A DNA stretch of 64,000 bases from Paulinella micropora. Taxonomy: Eukaryota > Cercozoa > Imbricatea > Euglyphida > Paulinellidae. How positions within the stretch are numbered: the stretch's first letter is position 1; the number at the start of each line of letters is the position of its first letter. The notes beneath the pieces are model-generated. The model did no database searches, was not told the origin of the DNA, and was given only the letters and a program-made list of their open reading frames with translations. Positions 23,395 to 32,506 of this stretch are shown in pieces. Where the stretch lies: contig WBZZ01004754.1 in NCBI GenBank assembly GCA_019918135.1, positions 25,001 to 89,000 of the forward strand. The letters are read 5' to 3'. Made by a program: the position numbers and the translations under genes.

Positions 23395-24535
23395 TCTCTT
23401 TCTCTCGTTCTATCTATCTATCTCTCTCTCTATTTATGACAGCGACCGACATGCCTCCCAAGCTTCCAGTCGGCTACTTCGTCAATCCGCGCCTGAAGAA
23501 GGATATTCGTGCTTTGGCTACTAAATACCTAGGGCCGGATGAGCGAGCACATGTGGAGGAAATGTTAGCAGGTGGAAATTTGACCAGAGTAGAGGTGGAT
23601 GGAGATTACTTCGAAGGCGGCCTGCCCGGCCGTCCTGCTCATATGTCCTGTGTCGATGCAAAAGGCAAAGAATGGAGAGCAGAATTTCGATTGATCGACG
23701 AGCTACCTGTAAATTGGATGGAGTTGCCTCAAGAACGACAGAAGAAAATGAACGCACTTACGCGTTTGACCGATGAAGAGCTGCTGTCCTTACCACACAC
23801 TTATTTTGTTAATGAAGGACGTCCTCCAGCTCACCCGAGATGGCGTGGTGCAAGACAGCTTACTAGCGAAGAAAAGCAGGAGCAGGATTTAGCATTTGGA
23901 AATGCTTCTGAGCCTTGGCGGAAAATTCTCACGTTGCTAAGATCGTCAGAGGAAAAAAAGCAATTTGCGTCCAAGCAGATGGTAGTTAGCGAATTGAAAT
24001 CATGGATGAGAATGCATGGTGTTGCAACGCAAAACTCCGATCGGAAACAGTTCAAGAAGGCAGAGCTTATTGAACAAGCGTGGAACCATTTCGAACGATG
24101 CGACTGTGGGTTCCCTGAGGAAGAAGAGCTTGGTGCTGCTCAGCCTGCAGAACCAGTGGCAGATTCAGAGGATGACTTATCTGATACTTCATCTTCCAGT
24201 TCATCAACTGACTCATCGTCTGATCGATCTTCTGGTTCAGAGGAAGAAAAGCATGGTATTAGTTTTCTTCTTCTTCTTCTTCTTCTTCTTCTTCTTCTTC
24301 TTCTTCTTCTTCTTCTTCTTCTTCTTCTTCTTCTTCTTCTCCTTCTTCTTCTTCTTCTTCTTCTTCTTCTTGTTCTTCTTCTTCTCCTCCTTAACATGAT
24401 GCTATCCATATTGTAGATGATTCAGATCGCTCCGACGCAAGTTGGAGAATGCGTAACTCAGGAATCCGTTTGCGCGGACGTCGCCGCGCACGTCGTGCTG
24501 CGGGTGGACGTGGACGTGGACGTGGTCGTATGTGA
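22231..24535 (+). CDS. Spliced DUF7869-like / DDE-transposase-like gene, 5' end missing
   Basis: Three GT-AG introns can be removed in frame: 22373-22422 (50 bases), 23337-23442 (106 bases, CT-rich) and 24256-24416 (161 bases, (CTT)n-rich, CTTAAC branch-point-like). Exons read VWHMDFPHVKFVR, then a Cys pair (KCEICTELAADH), a His-Arg-rich helix, ISADMKPPVKIP, LYLEWDGAGDN and GHGHDGDDQEF, the order of acidic and histidine motifs seen in the DUF7869-type transposon proteins. The C-terminus has a SAP-like helix pair (VSELKSWMRMHGV...KKAELIEQAW), an acidic Ser tract, then an Arg/Gly-rich tail ending at TGA 24533-24535. A one-base shift at about 22950 breaks exon 2. The start codon is not seen: the frame runs back to the gypsy junction. 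Family name is from memory; the splicing is read directly. Confidence 0.65.
23348..23432 (+). repeat. CT microsatellite inside intron
   Basis: (TC)n with TATC interruptions forms the polypyrimidine tract of the intron ending at 23442. Read as protein it gives a meaningless Leu/Ser run. Confidence 0.85.
24266..24390 (+). repeat. CTT trinucleotide repeat inside intron
   Basis: About 40 CTT units form the polypyrimidine tract of the last intron (24256-24416) of the transposase-like gene. Poly-Leu, poly-Phe and poly-Arg frames here are artefacts. Confidence 0.9.
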
Positions 24536-25101
24536 TTATTTTTTTGAAGGAATTTTTCTGGGTCCGATTTTTCATAATGGTTTTTGTCTAGGGCAACTGC
24601 AACTGTAACGCTTCTTCTAAAAACTGAAATTAGAAATTTGTTTAACTCTGATAATGCACCAGAATCTGATGTGAAGCGTCCTCCCTCCGACCCATCCCCC
24701 CCCCCCCACCCCCCCCTCCCCCCTCTACGTATCAGCGTACGTCACAGCGGGCAAACAGAATTTTTTGAAGGTAAAACCATGTCTTAATATAGTAAAATGC
24801 TTAATATAAGCAAGAATAAACAGTAAAAGCAAATTCTGCATGTTCGGCATTGTTATCACCATAGATTCATAGTAGCCGGGACTATGAAAAAGTAGAAAAA
24901 TTACCGTGTCGGACCGGTTATAGATGATAATTAGGGCTGGGCGGCCAGGGCGGGCGATGCTGTGTGAATTTTTTATTTCATATGTCTTGCTTTGCTACTC
25001 CTATTTATTTCAGCTCCGCATTCACACTTGAATGTTTTCTTCTTCCAATTCCTTTTCTTTTCTTTTTTGATTTCTTTTGTTTCCTTATCATAATTAACTT
25101 T
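24536..25101. other. Intergenic, C-tract then AT-rich
   Basis: A C-run interrupted by A and T lies at about 24697-24722. From about 24780 the sequence turns AT-rich and continues so to 25390, unlike both flanks. No gene on the plus strand is credible. Confidence 0.4.
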
Positions 25102-25320
25102 CTATTCATCATACTTTGGTTTTACTTTTTCCTCGTGGTATTTCTTTGCTTCTTCCATTGCTTGTTCTTGGGATCTTCGTTGTCCAATAGTAAAACTCTT
25201 ACACATCGTTTTACCTCCTTCTCTCCATTGAATTTTTACCATCGGCCTCTTTTCATTATTCTTTATCATAATACATCCTTTTGAAATTCTAAACCTTGGC
25301 TTGGTGTCCTCGTTAGTCAT
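25102..25320 (-). CDS. Small AP2-like DNA-binding ORF
   Basis: 72 codons from an ATG at 25320. The core MVKIQWREGGKTMCKSF followed by an Ala/Glu/Lys helix (QAMEEAKKYHEEK) has the order of three strands and a helix of AP2 or phage-integrase-arm domains: aromatic-plus-basic strand, Gly-Lys turn, Lys-Ser-Phe strand, amphipathic helix. Such a protein would bind DNA as a regulator or as a fragment of an integrase. It sits alone in an AT-rich island similar in base composition to the Polinton-like element at 53-63 kb, so it may be a remnant of one. Identity rests on pattern only. Confidence 0.4.
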   Translation of the reverse strand: MTNEDTKPRFRISKGCIMIKNNEKRPMVKIQWREGGKTMCKSFTIGQRRSQEQAMEEAKKYHEEKVKPKYDE

Positions 25321-25390
25321 CTTCTATGTGTCTTTATATTTTAACAGTATTATTTTAAATATTAAATGTAACGGTTTCAATTGCCATTTT

Positions 25391-26211
25391 GTCCCTGCGG
25401 GCCGGCCGGTGTGTGTCTTTGGTGGCGGGGGGTCTGCTCTGAAAAACCGTCTCGAAGTGGCCCCCTATACTACTAGACGGACAGTAGCTATGCTCATTAA
25501 ACTGAGACGTTAAGGTTGCTGTGTGCAGTGGGGGTGGGGGGGTGGGGGGGGGGTCAATCCGAAAGGTGTCAGTTTGTTCTGTGTACAGTGGTTGTGTTGA
25601 AACTGGCTTTCCTTGTGAAGAAGGACCCACGGACACAACAGTTTTGATTGCACAGCCCTCTGTAGACTAGAGCTACAACATCACACATACTACTTCTGCA
25701 TTTGCTGTGACTTAGGAGTGAGAGGGAGGTGTGGTGAGTTTGTGTGCTCTGTAAAACCGTGCATTGGACACTTGGTGAGGAGCGTAAATTGACTGTTTAG
25801 GTGGTTGTACGAAAACAACTACAAACCTTAGTGAGTTGGAGAACTGACTTTGCAGATAGGACTCATAGTAGGAGGAAGGCTGTCGTAGGTGGTAGCTGAG
25901 GTAGCCTCTGCGGAGTCTGAGTGATATAGTCAGTGGTAGTACACGTAGGTGAAGAGAGAGAGAGAGCATAAAGGGAGGTGTGGCAGAGTAAAGCACTACA
26001 CTGTGTAGTGTGTGTGTGAGTCTGCTGGTGTCCTTTGTGGTATCCTCTCTGTGTGGGCGTGTGTGTGGTTGCTTGCCTGTGACTGTGCTATCAGAACAGC
26101 GTGAGCAAGGTGTGACTCTATCTCTATTTTACAATTATAGAGCATAGCTGTGTGCTGTGTGAGTGAGAGAGTAAGGTGAGAGTGTCTGGTCGAGTCCGAC
26201 GGTAGTTAGAA
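25391..26211. other. Leader or LTR-like stretch
   Basis: GT-rich non-coding sequence with a G-run near 25530-25551. It leads straight into the ORF at 26212, so it may be the LTR and leader of an element, but no repeat pair or polypurine tract was found. Confidence 0.3.
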
Positions 26212-26700
26212 ATGGCTACTAGTAAGACAGACAATAAGATCACATTCACGGGCAAAGAAGCACTGGTACTGCTTGATAGACAGGTAGTCCAAGGCTGCCA
26301 TGCTAAGGTGCCTAAGGAAGTACTAAAAGGTACAGCGGCCCATAAGCAATACGTCCACCGGGAAAACGTACTAGAAATACAGCTTAAGGGTAGGGAGGTG
26401 CCTTCCTTCATCCTAGCTTGGGAAGAAGTGGCCGAGCTAAACGATTAGGCAGACTTAGACGATGATGTGGTGATGGAATACTTTGAGGACAAAACCAAGT
26501 GTCCTACTCGTCTGTGGCCTATGCCCAACACCAAAACGTCTGCTCAAAACTTAGATGAGGCGTTAGGGGTAGGTGGAGGACAGAAAGCCCCAAACAAGCT
26601 TTATAAACCGGTGTTCAGCAGTCCGAAGGAGGAGGAAGCCACTGAGCCTGAAGTAGGAAAGGAAGAAGTAGATGAAGACCGTGACACTCCCGACCTCTAG
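26212..26700 (+). pseudogene. Unidentified element ORF with internal amber codon
   Basis: One frame from the ATG at 26212 to a TAG at 26698, interrupted once by TAG at 26446. Before it: a Lys-rich helix and EIQLKGREVPSFILAWEEV; after it: an Asp/Glu-rich stretch and SSPKEEEATEPEV near the end. The protein (about 160 codons) has no family I recognise. A position directly behind a leader-like stretch and an acidic tail would suit the start of a retroelement gag. Sequence downstream of 26700 does not continue it, so the element is truncated. Confidence 0.35.
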
Positions 26701-26889
26701 ACATCCGTCTTGCTCTACCGTGGCACCTCCAGGCCCCGCGTGACCCTAGCCAGGGGCTGGCGTCTGGAATACGCAGAACCGCGCTCACCGCCGCGTCTCG
26801 AGGGTGTAGACCCCCAGTGAACTCTGTCAGAACAGGCCATGAAAAGCATAGCCCCCTGCTCACCCCACCCCCATTCATTCCAGTTTCTT

Positions 26890-27325
26890 CCGTTCAATTG
26901 TGTTTTTTTTTTGGGGGGGGGGGAGCTAAAAAAGCTGTCTTTTCTTGCTCTTCTCTCTTTCTCTCTCTCTAGCCGATCCGGCTTCTTTCACCCCCACCCC
27001 ACTCCCCGCGTCGTCTCCTCCCCCTTTTTCTTTCCCCAAATTGGATTCACCTGATTTTGTGTATGTTTTAATTAAAAGGAAGGACTGTGACCCTCTCCCG
27101 CCTTTTTCCCTCGCCTTTTTCCCCCGCCTTTTCCCCGCCCTTCCCCGCCTTCCCCCCCCCCCCCAAACCAAATTCTCAAAGAGGACCCCAAAAAAAGGCG
27201 GGGCTTGGCCTGCCAAATTTAATCTAAGAAAAGAAACCAAAAAACAAAGCAAAGAGGCTTTTCTTTTTTTAAAAGCTTTCCCCTCCCCCCTTTCCTTCGT
27301 CGTTGTGTTTCGGCGCGCCCTGACG
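26890..27325. other. Leader of nicotinamidase gene, poly-G and poly-C tracts
   Basis: Homopolymer tracts (T then G at 26906-26925; C at 27150-27163), a CT-rich run ending in CTAG at 26971 that would serve as a 3' splice site, and CCCCGCC/GGCGGGG inverted arms near 27135-27200. The open frame through it (to 27325) is Pro/Phe/Ser-rich and is unlikely to be translated. Confidence 0.45.
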
Positions 27326-29476
27326 ATGAAGAGCCACGCCAGGGTAGCCCCGAGCTGCTCGGCCTCGTTCCACTGTTTGCACGAGAGTGGGCTCGTGGTC
27401 GTCGACATGCAGACCGACTTTTGCGCCAAAGACGGAAAACTGTCCTTGGCCAACCTGGAGCACAATCCGCCCAACGTCGTCAACGGTTGTTTCGACAACA
27501 TCAAGCGTTTGTTGTCGGAAGTGCCGTTCGGCCTCGTGGTCTGGACGCTCGACACGCACCCGCCCCATCACGTCTCCTTTCTTGGTTCAACAGACACACA
27601 CGCCCAGCTCCTCCAGGCGCAAAGAATCGGCCAGGACCGGATCCAGTACAACTACAAGGGCACCACCATCACGCAGCAGCTGTACAAAGGCCACTGCATA
27701 GAAGGCACGCCAGGGCAGCAAGTTACCAAAGAGCTAAAAGTCCTCGCGCCGCCACCGGACACGCCGTCGGGCGAGCTGGTGGCGGCAGTAGCCGGCGTGG
27801 CGGCCGAGGCCCAGACATATTTCCGCAAGGGCTTTCATCGAGACGTGGACGCCAACTCGGCCGTCTTCGAGAACGACAACAAAACCGAGGTCCGATGCCC
27901 GGGCCCCGCCGGCTCCCACAGCTTGACGGAGATCCTGCGAGCGCGCCAGGTTACGGACGTCTATGTCGCAGGGGTGGCGTCTGACATTTGCGTCAAACGC
28001 ACGTGCGAGGACCTGGCGCGCCAGGGCTTCCGCGTGTCTGTCGTGGAGGACGCCACGCTGCCCTTCGCCAAAGGGCAGACGCCGTCTGCGTGGGCCCGCG
28101 GGAACGTCAAGGTACTGGCAACAGAGACCGTCATCCGCCAACTCGAGTCAAAGAATTTTGCACAGACGGCGCCGCGCCCGGCACTTGAGGCGATTCGGCA
28201 GCTGCACAGTGCCATAAGTTTCAAGCTGGGACTTGAGGCGTTCCCGTTGGTACAACAGGGCGCGGCCGCAGCCAACGACGAGATCAAGAATCACGGCACG
28301 CCGAAGTGGCTGTCTAAAGTAATTAGCAATGGCACGTACATTCCGGGACTCGCGGGAGACCCCGCGTGCCCCCGCAACGCGTGCTTCAACCGGGAGGCGC
28401 ACCAGCCGGAAACAAAGGAGCCGCGAGTGAAATTCGGCAGGGTGCTGCCCAACGCCGAGGCGGCGACTTTGTACAGCCACGCCTTCGTCCCGGACAAACA
28501 AAGAGTGGCAGCGCTGGCCGACGTGTGGAAGCCGTTCTCGGGCTCCATGGGGCCCAACCTCGTGCTGTTCTGGCCCAGAAAGGGCGCCAAGCCCGCGGAG
28601 CTGAGGTACGGCGAAAACAGGGTCAGCGTCTTCAGCGACCGTCTGCCACATACCAACAGCAATGACTGCGGCTGCCCCCGTTGCCTGCTGCGGGAGACCC
28701 TCACTTTCCGTAACAACCACGCTATCGCGCTGCTGGACCTGCTGAGGCAGTCGCTGCTCAGCGCGCTCGAGCTGTCCGCCGGTCGTAAAGACGGCAGTAT
28801 GTTTGTCTGTTACAGCAAACCAGAAACCAAGGCACTACCCGCTGACACAGAGGAGGCGAACACCGCGGTCGCACTGTTGTTCGCCATCCTGTACGACCGA
28901 GCCCTGGGCGCCCAACTCTCTGCTGGCGCGCATGTCAGCCAGGCCGACGTCCTGCGCACCGCGACGGGGTGGGGCTGGCGCACGTACTTCCAGACGTTTA
29001 CGAACTCCGCGCAACAAGAGGCTGCGCCGAACTTCTCGGTCTGTTCGCCGCACTTCCAGTGCCTGTTCTACCCGCAGCACAAGAACCGTCAGGCGACAAT
29101 CGATTCGCTGTCAGAGTTCCTCGGGATTTCAGATATTAACAGAGTTTGGCGCAAACAGTGGCTAGACGACCAGCACCTCAGTGTACGGATGATGCTTACC
29201 TCTGGCCACGTGACGGCCCGGGCCCGGGCGAATTACTTGTTGCGACATTATGAAACGCTAATCACCGAGGTGCTACAGCCGCAGCTGCTGGCCTCCAGCA
29301 GGATGGCCGACACTCACGCCTGCACCAAGCGCAGCTTCGCAGATGCGGACGACGCGCTGGGGCTACTCGAGAGCAACCACGTCAAAAACAACCTGGCACG
29401 AGAGGCGCCAGGCATTCCATACAAGCAGGAGGTCAGCGTGTGCGTACATTGCCAAGTGGCGTGCCTTGACGAGTAA
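27326..29476 (+). CDS. Nicotinamidase/isochorismatase-family enzyme fused to orphan C-terminal domain
   Basis: 716 codons from the ATG at 27326; the frame is open further upstream, but that sequence is low complexity. Residues about 20-260 are a cysteine hydrolase of the nicotinamidase type: VVDMQTDFC (catalytic Asp27), WTLDTHPPHHVSF (metal ligands Asp76, His78, His82), HCIEGTPG, FRKGFHRDVDANSAVF (catalytic Lys168) and GVASDICVKRTCEDL (nucleophile Cys222). All residues for hydrolysis of nicotinamide to nicotinate are present, a step of NAD salvage. The remaining 450 residues match nothing I know; they include a C-G-C-P-R-C pair near 28668-28685 and helical stretches. Typical nicotinamidases are 180-220 residues, so this is an unusual fusion. 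Frame intact; strong GC3 bias. Confidence 0.85.
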   Translation: MKSHARVAPSCSASFHCLHESGLVVVDMQTDFCAKDGKLSLANLEHNPPNVVNGCFDNIKRLLSEVPFGLVVWTLDTHPPHHVSFLGSTDTHAQLLQAQRIGQDRIQYNYKGTTITQQLYKGHCIEGTPGQQVTKELKVLAPPPDTPSGELVAAVAGVAAEAQTYFRKGFHRDVDANSAVFENDNKTEVRCPGPAGSHSLTEILRARQVTDVYVAGVASDICVKRTCEDLARQGFRVSVVEDATLPFAKGQTPSAWARGNVKVLATETVIRQLESKNFAQTAPRPALEAIRQLHSAISFKLGLEAFPLVQQGAAAANDEIKNHGTPKWLSKVISNGTYIPGLAGDPACPRNACFNREAHQPETKEPRVKFGRVLPNAEAATLYSHAFVPDKQRVAALADVWKPFSGSMGPNLVLFWPRKGAKPAELRYGENRVSVFSDRLPHTNSNDCGCPRCLLRETLTFRNNHAIALLDLLRQSLLSALELSAGRKDGSMFVCYSKPETKALPADTEEANTAVALLFAILYDRALGAQLSAGAHVSQADVLRTATGWGWRTYFQTFTNSAQQEAAPNFSVCSPHFQCLFYPQHKNRQATIDSLSEFLGISDINRVWRKQWLDDQHLSVRMMLTSGHVTARARANYLLRHYETLITEVLQPQLLASSRMADTHACTKRSFADADDALGLLESNHVKNNLAREAPGIPYKQEVSVCVHCQVACLDE

Positions 29477-29514
29477 ACTCTTCGAAATTAAAAACAGTTT
29501 TTTTATTGATTTCT
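29477..29514. terminator. Convergent 3' ends with polyadenylation signals
   Basis: Only 38 bases separate two converging genes. On the minus strand AATAAA (plus-strand TTTATT near 29503) lies just beyond the stop of the LRR gene. Confidence 0.5.
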
Positions 29515-31060
29515 TTACTGTTGTTCGTCTATGTCTGTCACTATGACCAAGCCGGGGCGCACAATTCTGAACAGTGTAATAGCTGCGCGGGTAATTCGCG
29601 TGCAAGAGAAAATATCTAGTTGTTGCAACTGCCCGAGACGACCTAGGTGTTCAAAGACGCGATCATCCAGCTGTTCACAACTGTCTAACGTCAGGTGTTC
29701 TAGCCGATCACACAATTGAGCAACCCCGGCAGGAGTAATATTTGCCCAGCCCAGATCCAGGATCCGCAGACTTTTTAGGTGTTGCAATTGTCTTACTGCG
29801 GCATCGGTGAGTTGGGTGCAGCCGTAGAGGTTTAACTCTTGCAGCGCGGTTGGCAGATATTGGAGGTAGGTTTCCTCCACATTTGTGCAGTTTTCCAGGC
29901 TCAAATACTGCAAGTTGTGCAACGCCCGTAGGTGTGCGAGCCCCGTGCCCTCTGACACCTGTACACGAGCTTAGATATAACTTTGCCAAATGCGCTAGGG
30001 GGCGCAAATGCCGAAGCCCCTCATCAGTCAGAAAGGTATTTCCTCCCAGGTCTAGAATTCGCAGATTCGTCAGGCTGGCGAGCACGCCCAGCGAAAGGTC
30101 GCCGAGCGGGCAGCGACCGAGTTGCAGATATTGTAGTTGACAGAAGCTCTCCAGAAACCAGACATTAGTCAGTTCGCGGAGAAAGCCCAGATCTAGATAG
30201 ATCAGGCTGGTGAGATTCGACAAGTTGTCTAAGCCTTCGTCCGTAATTAGTTGACAACGAGAGAGTGTGAGCCGCGTTAACATCAGTAGGTCGGCCACCG
30301 CGGCCAGAGCGTTGTCTGTGATACTGGAACAGTTGGTCAGGTCCAACGTCCGCAATTCGGTTAGGGGCGCCAGCCAGCTGAGATCTGTCAGTGTACGGCA
30401 GTTACGAAGACTGAGCTGCCGCAGGCACCCGCCGGCCTGCACGATGGTCGAGGGTCTACTTAGGAACGGGTTGAGTCCGGCCAGCAACAAGGTGCGCGGC
30501 CGGACCTGCGTCAGGTAAGCGGCTAGCGCTTCGGGGCTGACTCTCGTGCAGCGATCAAGGTTCAGCCAACGGTCGCACCAGGCCCCCGCAGTCACCGAGC
30601 CAGCGCTAGCTAGACCGTCGCCGGGGGCTTCTAGCACCGGCTCCCTGGAGCCCAGCCTCTGCAAGCCAGTGGCCTTCGCTGCCTCCCGTAGTTCGAGATC
30701 CACCAAATCGCCGGGGAGCAACAGGCCGTGCACGCAAGTCTTGGCTTCGTGGATCTGTGCCAAAATCGACAGCCGGTCGGCCGGCAGCTTTTTGTCAATG
30801 GTCACGCTAGTGATTTCGCGCCATTCAGCCCACCGTGCGGCCGGGATCGGGGGACTGCCCGCGCGAATCTTCAGGCTCGACCAACTCTCGGGGCGCGGCA
30901 TGTCCCGCGTTTTCTTGCACACGGGGATCCACCCCGCGTACAGCCAGTCAGGGCTGCCGGACACCAAAGGAAAAACCACTTCCCACACGTCGGCGGGCAA
31001 ATCCAACAGGCTGCACTTGTCATCGGTGTGCGCCACTTTCTGGCGCTTGCGCGCGGACAT
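29515..31060 (-). pseudogene. F-box/leucine-rich-repeat protein, one frameshift
   Basis: About 510 residues in two frames. The N-terminus has a basic start and an F-box-like LLDLPADVWEVVFPLVSG segment. After a 150-residue spacer come about twelve Cys-containing LRRs of the F-box/LRR kind, such as LRTLDLTNCSSITDNAL, LTRLTLSRCQLITDEGL and LRILDLGWANITPAGV. The 450-codon frame from 31060 goes out of register at about 29955 and the repeats continue in the other frame to a stop at 29515, so one base is missing or extra. Such proteins recruit substrates to SCF ubiquitin ligases through Skp1; large viruses use them to redirect host proteolysis. Substrate unknown. Confidence 0.8.
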
Positions 31061-31282
31061 GCTTGCGCAAAAACTCGGTTCCCTTTTATTAATACTTCTT
31101 TTTTTTACACCACCAAAGAAAAAAAAACAAATTTCCCTCCCCCCTTCCTTTTTTTCCCCCTAGGCACAGATTTCGGAGCAAATCGGCGATCGCCATCTGC
31201 TCCTCCCCTCCCCCACCCCCCCCCCGTTCTGCTCCCGTTTAAACAAAGAGGACACACACCCAAGAATCCTTTTTTCCGTTGT

Positions 31283-31990
31283 CTACTCAGGCGTGGGGAT
31301 CGTCGAGAGCCAGATTTCTTTCTGCCACCACCACCAGCCGCCGGGCAGCGCCTGTGCGCGGTCCACGGGCCTGACCAGGGCCTCTACTACTAACGCACAG
31401 CCGGTGCGTGACGTTTCTCGCAGCTTGTCGCGCAGGTAGTCCTTTTGCGGCAGCCCCAACTCGCGCTCGGACCAGTACGCGCACGCCACGCCGTCCTGGC
31501 CGGGGCGGCACGCCGCGTACAAGACGCCGCCCTGCGCGTCGGCGGGCACTAGCCGCAGCAGCCGCCGCGCCAACCGCGGCTGCGCGACCCGTGACATAAA
31601 GACCTTGGCCAGTAATCGCTCCGCGTCCTGCCCGCAACAGCCGCGGTGCTCGTCCTTAGCCTCGTCGCGGCACTGGCGGCTGCAGTACACCGCGTCGTCG
31701 CAGCGCCGGCAGCGGCGGCCGCCGCCGCCGTCGGTGGCGGGCCACCACTCGTCGCAGCCGTCGCGCCAGCACAGCAGCAACAACAGTTCTGCCGCCGCTT
31801 CTGCCGCCGCTTCTTCCTGGTTAACTTCGGGCGGGCGCCGCCCGATCACGACACGCCTCTTCTTCTTCGTTCGGACCGTCTGTTGCTGTTGCTGCTGCTG
31901 TTGCTGTTGCTGTCGCGCCGCCGCTGCTCGGTCGCGCCGTCGCCTTCTCTTGCGGCCCATTTCCAAGCTGTCCCAAAAAAAACAAGCCAT
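31283..31990 (-). CDS. MYND zinc-finger protein
   Basis: 235 codons from the ATG at 31990 (another at 31960 opens MGRKRRRRR; sequence upstream is CA-repeat). After a basic stretch and a poly-Gln tract comes an Ala/Glu-rich helix, then the MYND finger: CWRDGC, RRCRRCDDAVYCSRQC and DEHRGCC, with Cys-x2-Cys, Y-C-x3-C and the final His-x3-Cys ligands in order. The C-terminal 100 residues are unassigned and contain a four-Trp run. MYND fingers bind proline-rich partner peptides, usually in transcription or ubiquitin-linked complexes. It lies between the F-box/LRR gene and a long hypothetical gene on the same strand. Confidence 0.75.
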   Translation of the reverse strand: MACFFWDSLEMGRKRRRRRDRAAAARQQQQQQQQQQQTVRTKKKRRVVIGRRPPEVNQEEAAAEAAAELLLLLCWRDGCDEWWPATDGGGGRRCRRCDDAVYCSRQCRDEAKDEHRGCCGQDAERLLAKVFMSRVAQPRLARRLLRLVPADAQGGVLYAACRPGQDGVACAYWSERELGLPQKDYLRDKLRETSRTGCALVVEALVRPVDRAQALPGGWWWWQKEIWLSTIPTPE

Positions 31991-32506
31991 GAGAGAAGGT
32001 TCAGCCCGCCAAGGCAAGCAAACAGCACACACACACACACACACACACAAGTGCCGAACCAACACAGGAGGGGGGTGTAAAACGCCAGAGAATGAGGAAC
32101 CGTTGTTGCTAGAGCAGACGCCAGCTTAATTTCTGTTTTTGGTCCCCCTCCCTCCTTAACAGGGGAGGGCGACGAGTCAGAGATAATTGGAAAAAGCGGG
32201 GGGGGGGGGGCCGGCCGATAGTCGCGGCCCCGAACTCCCGGCGGGGGGGGGGGGGGGCCGCGGGCAAATTTTATACCTAAAAAGTTTTTTAAGCCCCGCC
32301 CGCGTTTGCTCGCAAAGAAAAGGGAGTAAAGGCAAGAGCAAGAAATGAGGCAGACCCGGGAGTTCGTGCCGTGACCCCCCCTGTCCCCTGGCAAACTGAT
32401 TCACGAGCTTGCGCGCTCCGGACATGAGCAAACGCCGACGGTTGGGAGGTTAAAAGAGAGGAGGAGAGCGCGCCTGACATAGTTTTATTACATTTCTCTT
32501 TTTTTC
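31991..32506. other. Spacer with CA repeat, G tracts and inverted repeats
   Basis: (CA)n at 32022-32049, G-tracts at about 32200-32210 and 32241-32256, and GC-rich inverted arms between. AATAAA for the downstream minus-strand gene lies at about 32484. Confidence 0.5.

Noticed and set aside
24140..24409. Poly-Arg, poly-Leu and poly-Phe frames
   Set aside because: They come from the CTT repeat that fits an intron polypyrimidine tract.
26945..27325. N-terminal extension of the nicotinamidase protein
   Set aside because: Frame is open but Pro/Phe/Lys-rich and full of homopolymers; the family start fits the ATG at 27326.
31605..32129. Plus-strand Cys/Arg-rich frames over the MYND gene
   Set aside because: Antisense shadows of the poly-Gln and Ala/Glu codons of the minus-strand gene.
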